Shown here piece after piece: positions 1-5,971 of a stretch of 8,169 nucleotides of DNA (its first letter is position 1; each line of letters begins with the position of its first letter). The DNA is taken from the NCBI GenBank assembly GCA_009926815.1, contig RFOC01000085.1:1-8169 (forward strand). Direction: 5' to 3'. The position numbers and the translations under genes are program-made. A model generated the notes under the pieces. That model searched no databases. It saw nothing but the letters and a program-made list of their open reading frames with translations, and was not told the DNA's origin. The DNA comes from Planctomycetota bacterium. GTDB lineage: Bacteria > Planctomycetota > Phycisphaerae > Phycisphaerales > SM1A02.

Positions 1-425
1 ACTACGAGAAGATGAAGAAGGCCCTGACGGCCGAGGTGGAGAAGTTCTTCCGCCCCGAGTTCATCAACCGCCTCGACGACCTGATCGTGTTCCGTCCGCT
101 GGTGAAGGACGACCTGAACCAGATCATCGAGTTCGAGCTCTCGAAGGTCCGCAAGCGCCTCGTCGAGAAGGGCATGAGCCTGGAGATCGACCAGAAGGCG
201 AAGGACTTCCTCATCGACAAGGGCTACAACCCCGACTTCGGCGCCAGGCCGCTGCGCCGGGCCCTGAGCCAGTTCGTGGAGGATCCGCTGGCGGAGAACC
301 TGCTCACCGGCGAGTTCGGTGCCGGCGACGCCGTGCACGTGACCCGCGACGAGGGCAAGGACCATCTCTCGTTCAAGGCCGTGAAGCCGGCCGCGCCTCC
401 AGCGGCCGAGCCCGCCAAGACCTGA
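1..425 (+). CDS. clpC: ClpC-type ATP-dependent Clp protease ATP-binding subunit, C-terminal fragment (5' end outside window)
   Basis: This is the last 140 codons of a class I Clp/Hsp100 AAA+ unfoldase, which unfolds substrates and feeds them to the ClpP peptidase in the cytoplasm. The frame is already open at position 3 (Tyr-Glu-Lys before the first Met at 12), so the gene starts upstream and Met12 is internal. The end of the second AAA+ module is visible: FRPEFINRLDD carries the arginine-finger region, and GYNPDFGARPLRRAL carries the sensor-2 GAR motif. The D2-small domain follows (VEDPLAENLL). The VEDPLAE wording fits ClpC better than ClpB, where the equivalent stretch usually reads more like 'QNPLA'. 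The protein ends in an Ala/Pro-rich tail (AVKPAAPPAAEPAKT) that looks unstructured. The Walker motifs, the N-domain and the ClpP-binding loop lie outside the window, so ClpC versus ClpA/ClpB rests on the C-terminus alone. TGA stop at 423-425. Confidence 0.9.
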   Translation, partial: YEKMKKALTAEVEKFFRPEFINRLDDLIVFRPLVKDDLNQIIEFELSKVRKRLVEKGMSLEIDQKAKDFLIDKGYNPDFGARPLRRALSQFVEDPLAENLLTGEFGAGDAVHVTRDEGKDHLSFKAVKPAAPPAAEPAKT

Positions 426-452
426 TCGGCCATCGCATCACCGCTCAAGACC

Positions 453-487
453 CCGCCCGTCGCCCTGCGCGACGGGCGGTTTTCTTT
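453..487 (+). terminator. Intrinsic terminator of the clpC gene
   Basis: A perfect 11-bp stem (453-463 pairing with 469-479, GC-rich) closes a 5-nt loop and is followed by TTTTCTTT at 480-487. It begins 27 nt after the clpC stop. The T-rich tail lies only on the + strand side, so it should act on clpC transcripts. Its last base is the first base of the stop triplet of the convergent minus-strand gene. For that gene the stem has no T-run behind it, so bidirectional action is doubtful. Confidence 0.88.
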
Positions 488-1083
488 CAGCGGATGCCTG
501 CCAGCCGCAGCCCCTCGGGCGTGCGCTCCACTTCCATGCTGGTGAAGCCGAAGTTGCCGCGATCCGCCGCGGGCAGCTCGTAGCGGGTCATCTCCTCACC
601 CAGGGGCGTGACCGCAGCCTGACCCGTGCGCACGCAGGTGCAGAGCTTCAGGCAGCTGGCCATCAGCTCGCGGCGGTTGTCCTGGCAGAACTTCACGAAG
701 GTGGCCTGGCCATTCCGCTCACCCATGCGGCGCTTCTGCTGCGGCGAGACCAGCCGCACCCACAGATCGTCGTAGGTCTCGCTGCGCAGGCCCGCCATGA
801 ACGCCTCCAGCACCATGTCCGGCGTGTGCACCTGCAGGGGTGGCGGCTCGTCGCCCGGCGCGGCAGGAGCCGCCGGGGCCTGCTCGGCGGCCCTGGGGGG
901 CTCGATCTCCTTCGCGTTGGGAACCTGCGAGGTGATGACCACCCGGGTGCCGTCGGGCTTGTAGAAGGTCTCCTCCAGCGGCCGCCCCTGGTTGATGGCC
1001 ACGTAATCGGGCCGATAGCGGTACTCGGTGCGCTCCACGCATCCGCACGCCGCCAGGCACGCCAGCAGCACGCGCCGGGTCAT
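487..1083 (-). CDS. Small predicted lipoprotein, function unknown, translationally coupled to nadB
   Basis: I do not recognise this 198-aa protein. The frame could open at 1140, but I choose the ATG at 1083. It forms an ATGA overlap with the nadB stop, and it puts a short lipoprotein signal at the N-terminus: MTRR, a hydrophobic stretch, then the lipobox LAAC with Cys13 as the likely lipidated residue. This predicts an anchored envelope protein. Residues 20-57 hold a Tyr-rich stretch (YRYRPDYV) and a KPDGTRVVI beta-like strand. Residues 60-86 are an Ala/Pro/Glu linker. Residues 88-198 form a compact domain with a helical start (MVLEAFMAGL), a WVRLVSPQQKRRM segment and four cysteines (133, 144, 148, 150). 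It is the last gene of a three-gene operon. No Shine-Dalgarno sequence is close to the start, which fits translational coupling. The export call is fairly firm; the function is open. Confidence 0.72.
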   Translation of the reverse strand: MTRRVLLACLAACGCVERTEYRYRPDYVAINQGRPLEETFYKPDGTRVVITSQVPNAKEIEPPRAAEQAPAAPAAPGDEPPPLQVHTPDMVLEAFMAGLRSETYDDLWVRLVSPQQKRRMGERNGQATFVKFCQDNRRELMASCLKLCTCVRTGQAAVTPLGEEMTRYELPAADRGNFGFTSMEVERTPEGLRLAGIR

Positions 1084-2726
1084 CGCGGCGCCAGTTCCCC
1101 CACGGGGCTCCACGAGGGCCTTGGCTCCGAGTGACGCCACAGGAAGTGGCCCGCGAGGTCGCTTCGCGTGTCGGGGAAGTCCGATCGCGCGTGGGTGCCG
1201 CGGCTCTCGGTGCGGGCCAGCGCGGACTCGGTGACGAGCCGCCCCACGGTGAGCATGTTATGCACCTCCCAACCCTCCGGCGACTCGAACACCTGCTCGA
1301 GGGCGTAGCGATTCCAGAACTCGAACATGCCGAGCACGTCCTGCAGGCGAGTGCCCTGCCGCTCCACGCCCACGTTGCGCCACATGGCGCTCCGCAGGCT
1401 GCTGCGGATGTCGGCCAGGTCCAGCTCGCCCCGGTCGGGTCGCTCGATCTCGTGCACGATGGGGAAGGGACCGGCCTGCGGCGCATCATCGGCGGCGATG
1501 GCCTCCGCCGCACGCGCGCCGAACACCAGGCCCTCCAGCAGGCTGTTGCTGGCCAGGCGGTTGGCGCCATGCACGCCGGTGGCCGCCGCCTCGCCGCACG
1601 CGTAGAGACCCGGCAGGTCGGTGCGGCCATCGAGGTCCGTCCGGACACCACCCACGAAGTAGTGCGCCGCCGGATGCACCGGCACCAGATCGCGGCCCGC
1701 GTCGAGGCCGAAGCCGCCCAGCATGCGGGCCAGCCCGGGGAAGCGGGTCCGGAACCCCTCGGAGCCCATCGACCGCGCGTCCAGGAGCACGTGGCTCTCG
1801 CCGGTCCGGGCCATGTGGGAGGTGATGGCGCGACTGACCACGTCGCGCGTGGCGAGCGGACCGCGGGCATCCACGCCATCCATGATCGATCGCCCCTGCC
1901 GATCGACCAGCAGCGCGCCCTCGCCACGAACCGCCTCGCTGATCAGGTGCCGCGGCGCACCCGCCACGTAGAGCGTGGTCGGGTGGAACTGCATGAACTC
2001 CAGGTCCGCCAGCGTGGCGCCGGCTCGCCAGGCCATGGCCACGCCATCGCCCGTGGCCACGCGCGGATTGCTGGTCTCGCGCCAGAGCTGGCCGCACCCG
2101 CCGGTGGCCAGCACGATCGAACGGGCCCAGATGATCTGCAGGCCGTGCCGGGGATGCCAGGTGAGCACTCCCGCCGCGCGTCGCTGGCCGCGGCGGGTGT
2201 CGACCAGGATGTCCAGCGCGAAGCAGCGGTCGAAGATCCGCAGCCGCTTCGCCCTGCGGGCACGCTCGATCAGGCACCTCGCCAGTTCGGTGCCGGTGGC
2301 GTCGCCATCGGAGTGCAGGATGCGATGGTGCTGGTGTCCGCCCTCCAGGCCCAGCGCCGGTTCGCCGCTGGCCTGTCGATCCACCCGCATGCCCCACGCC
2401 AGCAGTTGCCGGACCTCCCGGGCACCCTGCTCCACCAGCAGTCGCACGGCCCGCGGCTCGCAGAGTCCGGCGCCGGCCTCCAGCGTGTCCGCCTCATGAC
2501 TCTCCAGCGTGTCCCGCGGATCGATGGCGGCGGCGATGCCGCCCTGGGCCCAGCTGGTGCTGGAAAGATCCAGCGCCTCCTTCGCCAGCAGGATCACGTC
2601 CATGCGGTCACCCAGGCCGATGGCCGCGCGAAGGCCCGCCACGCCGGAACCGACCACCAGCGAGTCCACGAAGATCTGCGGCAGCAGGGACGATCGGAAC
2701 GGGATGAGCAGCGGACGATCGGACAT
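1080..2726 (-). CDS. nadB: L-aspartate oxidase
   Basis: NadB is a cytoplasmic flavoenzyme that oxidises L-aspartate to iminoaspartate, the first step of de novo NAD synthesis; NadA then makes quinolinate. The predicted 548 aa match the usual size of about 540. An N-terminal Rossmann FAD site (VVGSGVAGLRAA, GxGxxG at 26-31) leads, followed by the family signature SSTSWAQGGIAAA (55-67), HHRILHSDGDATG (133-145), FMQFHPTTL (244-252), SEAVRGEGA (263-271), HPAAHYFVGGV (351-361) and GANRLASNSLLEG (388-400). His355 and Arg390 sit where the family has substrate-binding residues. The C-terminal helical domain ends with ESRGTHARSDFP (508-518). The signature favours NadB over the related succinate dehydrogenase/fumarate reductase flavoproteins. 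The frame is open up to 2858, but the ATG at 2726 follows the upstream stop by 2 nt (TGACCATG) and gives the normal NadB N-terminus. nadA and nadC are not in the window. Confidence 0.96.
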   Translation of the reverse strand: MSDRPLLIPFRSSLLPQIFVDSLVVGSGVAGLRAAIGLGDRMDVILLAKEALDLSSTSWAQGGIAAAIDPRDTLESHEADTLEAGAGLCEPRAVRLLVEQGAREVRQLLAWGMRVDRQASGEPALGLEGGHQHHRILHSDGDATGTELARCLIERARRAKRLRIFDRCFALDILVDTRRGQRRAAGVLTWHPRHGLQIIWARSIVLATGGCGQLWRETSNPRVATGDGVAMAWRAGATLADLEFMQFHPTTLYVAGAPRHLISEAVRGEGALLVDRQGRSIMDGVDARGPLATRDVVSRAITSHMARTGESHVLLDARSMGSEGFRTRFPGLARMLGGFGLDAGRDLVPVHPAAHYFVGGVRTDLDGRTDLPGLYACGEAAATGVHGANRLASNSLLEGLVFGARAAEAIAADDAPQAGPFPIVHEIERPDRGELDLADIRSSLRSAMWRNVGVERQGTRLQDVLGMFEFWNRYALEQVFESPEGWEVHNMLTVGRLVTESALARTESRGTHARSDFPDTRSDLAGHFLWRHSEPRPSWSPVGELAPR

Positions 2727-2728
2727 GG

Positions 2729-3892
2729 TCAGGGCTTCGAAGCGGGACCGGAGCCGGACGCAGCCGCCGCGGCACGGACGGGCGAATCGTCCGCCAGGGC
2801 CGCGATCCAGAGCTGGCTGGTGCGTCCCTCGCCACGCTGGCTGGTCCACATGAGCCAACGGCCGTCCGGGCTGACCACCGGAAGCAGGTCGGCACCCTCC
2901 GCCTCCGTCACCCGGCGAGGCTCGGGCATGGGGCAGTTCGCCGGCGGCACTGGCACCACGAACACCTCGTAGTTTCGGTGGCTCACGCGACTCGACGCGA
3001 ACACCGCCGCCCTTCCATCGGGCGTGAAGAAGGGCGCCCAGTTCACGTGCTCGTCGGCCGTGAGCGGCCGCTCATCCGCGAGGCCCACGATGCGGCCGTC
3101 CGCGTCGCGCAGCACCCGGCCCGCGTACAGCTGCAGCAGGTTGTTCTCGGCACGGTCGCCTCGCCAGATCACGCGGGACTCATCGGGGCTGAAGAACGGC
3201 CCGCCGTCGTAGCCCGGCGCCGAGGTGAGCCGCGTCTCCTTCCCGGTCGCCAGATCCTTCACGTACAGCTCGCCGTTGCCATCACGCAGGCTGGTGAACA
3301 GCAGCGTGCGCCCATCGCGCGTCAGGGAACTCTCGGCGGTGTAGGCCTTGCCATCACCGGCAAGCACCTTCAGGTTGGCCGGATCCGTGCCATCCTTCCG
3401 CAGGTCCAGTTCCACCACGCGCATCTCGGGCGGGAAACTCCAGCGGTAGGTGCGTCCATCGCGCTGGTAGCCGGGGGCCGGTGCGTTGCCTGGCGGACCC
3501 AGCGTGCTGCAGAACAGCAGGCGGTTCGAATCGGTCGGATGGAACCAGCCGCAGGTGTTGGCGCTGCCCCGCGGGCTGACGCGGCGGATGTTCGAGAGCG
3601 AGAAGGCCGACTGCCCCGCCGCGCCTCGCCCCACGTCCGCCACGTACATGGCGTAATGCTCGCTCTCGGGCTCGCCCGGCGCCTTCCATTCGATGGCCTG
3701 GAACACGATCCGGCGACCGGAGGGGTCGAAGTAGGCCTCGCCAGCCTTGGCGAAGCGGTCCGGGAAGGTGAGCTGCGTGGGCTGGACCAGGCCCGGTTCC
3801 GTGCCGCCACCGGAGGCCGAGGGCGACACCGCGGGCGCCGAGGCGCATCCCGCAAGGACACAGGCGTGCAGGGCGGCGATCCAGGTTCGCAT
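2729..3892 (-). CDS. TolB-like beta-propeller lipoprotein (PD40/WD40-like repeats)
   Basis: The 387-aa product starts with a lipoprotein signal: MRTW, a hydrophobic stretch and lipobox LAGC with Cys16 as the probable lipidated residue. A Ser/Pro/Gly-rich linker runs to about residue 35. The rest is a beta-propeller built of PD40-type blades, each with an '(S/T)PDG/DPSGR ... hydrophobic strand' core: FDPSGRRIVFQA (55-66), HPTDSNRLLFCS (118-129), LTRDGRTLLFTS (190-201), FSPDESRVIW (234-243), FTPDGRAAVFASS (289-301) and VSPDGRWLMWTSQR (340-353). This is the repeat type of the TolB C-terminal domain, but the TolB N-terminal domain is absent. It is therefore a TolB-like protein, not TolB of the Tol-Pal system. 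Such propellers usually bind proteins or ligands; the partner is unknown. A weak GAAGG lies 3 nt before the ATG. It is the first gene of the block with nadB. Confidence 0.85.
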   Translation of the reverse strand: MRTWIAALHACVLAGCASAPAVSPSASGGGTEPGLVQPTQLTFPDRFAKAGEAYFDPSGRRIVFQAIEWKAPGEPESEHYAMYVADVGRGAAGQSAFSLSNIRRVSPRGSANTCGWFHPTDSNRLLFCSTLGPPGNAPAPGYQRDGRTYRWSFPPEMRVVELDLRKDGTDPANLKVLAGDGKAYTAESSLTRDGRTLLFTSLRDGNGELYVKDLATGKETRLTSAPGYDGGPFFSPDESRVIWRGDRAENNLLQLYAGRVLRDADGRIVGLADERPLTADEHVNWAPFFTPDGRAAVFASSRVSHRNYEVFVVPVPPANCPMPEPRRVTEAEGADLLPVVSPDGRWLMWTSQRGEGRTSQLWIAALADDSPVRAAAAASGSGPASKP

Positions 3893-3972
3893 GGACCTTC
3901 AGTGTAGAGCGGGAAGGGTGCCCGATCCCGTCCCCTCAGGCCGGTCCGGCGCCGACCCGAGCCTGGTCCGAC

Positions 3973-5235
3973 TCAGCGCCCCACGGGCACCGTGAGCACG
4001 GGCTGCGTCTCGGATCCGGACTTGACCTGCAGGTCGAACAGGTCGCGCACCAGCGCGAAGACCTTGCGTGCCGTGTGGTCCCTGGCGTCGATCCAGTACC
4101 AGTCGCCGCGATGGAAGACCTTCACGGGCGCGTCACCGGGCGCCGAGGCGCCCCGCTGCACGCGGAAGACCGCGTTGACGTACGGCGAGAGATCCACGGC
4201 CTTGTCGCCGGTGTTCGCCAGCATGAGCGCCCACAGCTCCTCCGGCACGTCGACGTCGCTGGGCGGCGGCGGCGCCTGTCGCTCCCGATCCACGCCGAAG
4301 CTCAGCAGTCGCAGCAGCGCCGTGAGCGAACGCGTGCGGACGGTGATGTAGTCCCCCTGCAGCTGCCCCTCAAGGCCCACCAGCCTGAAGCTTCCCGACT
4401 TGCCGCCCAGATCGAGCAGCTGGAGCAGCTCCTGCCCCTCGCCGCGCGTCTCGGCGCCGGGATACACCGTGAGCACCGGCGCGGGCTCGATGGAGACCAG
4501 ATCCAGTCCGCCGCCCTGACGGGGCACCAGCGAGGCACGCTCCCGCTTGCCGTCCAGGACGCGTCCCAGGTTGAACTCCGCCTCGGCGATCGGCTGCCTG
4601 TTCCACGCGAAGGGCAGCGGAACCTGGCTGAGCGAGATCTCCTGCCGCCGCTGCAGCGCGTCGAACAGCTGCATGAGCCTCGCGAAGCGTCCGTCGGTCG
4701 AGCGGATGCCGAAACCGCTGGTCACGTCGAAGGAGTCGATCTCCTGCACCCGCTCGCAGGCCAGGAAGATCACCCAGCTGATCGGCCAGCTGGCCGACAC
4801 CATGTGCTCCACGCTCGACACGGGGATCGGGGACATCAGCTCGTTGGCCAGCTGCTCGCCCTGGCGGGGCACGAAGGTGATGTTCGGCGTGTAGTTGAAG
4901 TTGGCCAGACCGCCCGCGGTGCCGCTCACCACGCCTCCGGCGGGAATGGACGCCGAGCCCGTGGGCGTGACACCCACGCTGGTGTTCACGTTGATGGCGC
5001 TCACGGTCATCCACTGGGTGGGCTCGTCCCGCGAGAGGCGAACGATGTTCAGCAGCATCTGGCTGTCCATGGCCTCGGAGACCGAGGTGTTGAACGCCAC
5101 GTGGTTCTCCCGAAGCACGCCGGCGCCCCACTGGGCGCAGGCCACCGGAAGGGCGCACAGCAGGGCCGCGACCAGGATTCGACCGCACCGCACGGAACCG
5201 CGCCGCACACCGATCATCGGAAGATTCGATCGCAT
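3973..5235 (-). CDS. Uncharacterised envelope protein of a conserved family (420 aa)
   Basis: I recognise the sequence pattern but know of no assigned function. The N-terminus has arginines, a hydrophobic segment (ILVAALLCALPVA, 20-32) and Cys33. This could be a lipoprotein signal with an atypical PVAC lipobox, or a type I signal cut after ACA (32-34). A hallmark block follows: FNTSVSEAMDSQMLLNIVRL (48-67), then EPTQWMTVSAIN. Other bacteria carry uncharacterised exported proteins with a similar 'LLLNIVRxR ... F' start. Residues 85-120 are Gly/Ser/Thr-rich and low in charge. The C-terminal part has ITVRTRSLTALLRLLSFGV (297-315), a Pro-rich linker (321-325), then HRGDWYWIDARDHTARKVF (375-393) and the ending QPVLTVPVGR. 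The start is uncertain: ATG 5235 is used here, ATG 5217 would also keep the signal, and neither has a Shine-Dalgarno sequence. It lies 80 bp upstream of the TolB-like gene on the same strand. Confidence 0.78.
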   Translation of the reverse strand: MRSNLPMIGVRRGSVRCGRILVAALLCALPVACAQWGAGVLRENHVAFNTSVSEAMDSQMLLNIVRLSRDEPTQWMTVSAINVNTSVGVTPTGSASIPAGGVVSGTAGGLANFNYTPNITFVPRQGEQLANELMSPIPVSSVEHMVSASWPISWVIFLACERVQEIDSFDVTSGFGIRSTDGRFARLMQLFDALQRRQEISLSQVPLPFAWNRQPIAEAEFNLGRVLDGKRERASLVPRQGGGLDLVSIEPAPVLTVYPGAETRGEGQELLQLLDLGGKSGSFRLVGLEGQLQGDYITVRTRSLTALLRLLSFGVDRERQAPPPPSDVDVPEELWALMLANTGDKAVDLSPYVNAVFRVQRGASAPGDAPVKVFHRGDWYWIDARDHTARKVFALVRDLFDLQVKSGSETQPVLTVPVGR

Positions 5236-5284
5236 GCGGGCAATCTAGCGAGGCCGGGGCACGTCCGGGCTACCCTTCGCGTGC
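5236..5284. promoter_or_regulatory. Divergent promoter region between the 420-aa gene and the pseudouridine synthase gene
   Basis: This 49-bp gap must hold the start signals of both divergent genes unless promoters lie inside the genes. On the minus strand TAGATT (5247-5242) resembles a -10 box and ends 6 nt before the ATG at 5235. On the plus strand TACCCT (5271-5276) is a weaker -10 candidate, 8 nt before the GTG at 5285. Neither has a recognisable TTGACA-like -35 at normal spacing, and neither start has a Shine-Dalgarno sequence. If these boxes are real, both mRNAs would be leaderless or nearly so. The boxes are seen; their function is inferred. Confidence 0.33.
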
Positions 5285-5971
5285 GTGTCCCATGTTTCGC
5301 CTCAACCGCATGATGGCTGGCGCCTGATCGGGCAGGCCGAGGGCCTGGTGGTGGTCGAGAAGGCCTGCGGTCTGCTCAGCGTGCCCGGCATCGGCCCGGA
5401 GAAGGCGGATTGCCTGGTGGCGAGGGTGGCCTCGCGCTTCCCGGGCGCTCGCATCGTGCACCGGCTCGATCGCGACACCAGCGGGGTCATGGTGCTGGCC
5501 ACGGATGCACCGACGCACCGCCGCCTCAGCATGGCCTTCGAGGCCCGGCAGGTCACCAAGGCCTACCACGCGCTGGTCGCCGGTCACCCCGCCGCGGACG
5601 GCGGGTTCATCGATCTTCCCCTGCGCAAGGAGGCGCTCGGCAGCGCGAGGCAGGTCATCTGCCACGAGCAGGGAAGGCCCAGCCAGACCCGGTGGACGGT
5701 GGAGGCTCGGCTTCCAGCGGTCCCGACGGCCCTGCGTGGACCCGGCGGCGATCCGTTCCCCTGCTCGCTGCTTCGGCTGGAGCCGCTGACCGGCCGAAGC
5801 CACCAGCTTCGCGTGCACCTTCTCTCGATCGGTCATCCGATCCTGGGCGACACGCTCTATGGATCCGAGGTCACGCTGGCGGCCGCGAACCGACTCTGCC
5901 TGCACGCCACCGAACTGGGTTTCGAGGGGGCGCATCACCAGGCGCCGCATCCGTTCCGCGCGGAGCGATGA
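5285..5971 (+). CDS. rluA: RluA-family RNA pseudouridine synthase
   Basis: This cytoplasmic enzyme isomerises uridine to pseudouridine in RNA; E. coli RluA acts on 23S rRNA and some tRNAs. The predicted 228 aa match E. coli RluA (about 219 aa) and leave no room for an N-terminal S4 domain, unlike RluC or RluD. Visible motifs are LLSVPGIGPEK (30-40), the catalytic motif HRLDRDTSG (59-67, Asp62 as nucleophile), GRPSQTRW (130-137), PLTGRSHQLRVH (167-178), GHPILGDTLYG (183-193) and LCLHA (204-208). These follow the RluA subgroup closely, but the RNA target cannot be read from sequence. The start is GTG at 5285: an in-frame TAG at 5246 closes the frame upstream, and no ATG or GTG lies between. No Shine-Dalgarno sequence is present. 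The stop ends at 5971, directly against the stop of the convergent transporter gene. Confidence 0.92.
   Translation: MSHVSPQPHDGWRLIGQAEGLVVVEKACGLLSVPGIGPEKADCLVARVASRFPGARIVHRLDRDTSGVMVLATDAPTHRRLSMAFEARQVTKAYHALVAGHPAADGGFIDLPLRKEALGSARQVICHEQGRPSQTRWTVEARLPAVPTALRGPGGDPFPCSLLRLEPLTGRSHQLRVHLLSIGHPILGDTLYGSEVTLAAANRLCLHATELGFEGAHHQAPHPFRAER

Noticed and set aside
1084..1140. Longer N-terminus for the small lipoprotein (start at 1140)
   Set aside because: The extra 19 residues precede and would bury the lipoprotein signal; the ATG at 1083 overlaps the nadB stop as ATGA.
719..1927. 402-codon minus-strand frame overlapping nadB and the small lipoprotein gene
   Set aside because: Runs out of frame across two genes supported by motifs and by the ATGA junction; its product is Arg/Pro/Ser/Trp-rich with no domain.
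2727..2858. Longer N-terminus for NadB (start at 2858)
   Set aside because: It would overlap the TolB-like gene by 130 nt and add 44 Arg/Gly-rich residues before the normal NadB beginning.
1131..2972. 613-codon open frame on the + strand, antisense to all of nadB
   Set aside because: Longer than nadB itself, but the translation is rich in His, Arg, Gln, Ala and Gly with no recognisable motif, as expected opposite a GC-rich gene. nadB has full family signatures on the other strand.
2978..3907. 309-codon + strand frame opposite the TolB-like gene
   Set aside because: No motif or signal; composition is that of an antisense shadow, while the minus strand shows repeated PD40 blades.
3893..3972. 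Possible terminator in the 80-bp gap between the 420-aa gene and the TolB-like gene
   Set aside because: Only short or loopless GC palindromes (around GGCGCC) and no T-run; nothing that would be called a terminator.
4075..5313. 412-codon open frame on the + strand opposite the 420-aa protein gene
   Set aside because: Same kind of His/Arg/Gly-rich shadow. The minus-strand product has a signal peptide and ordered conserved blocks.
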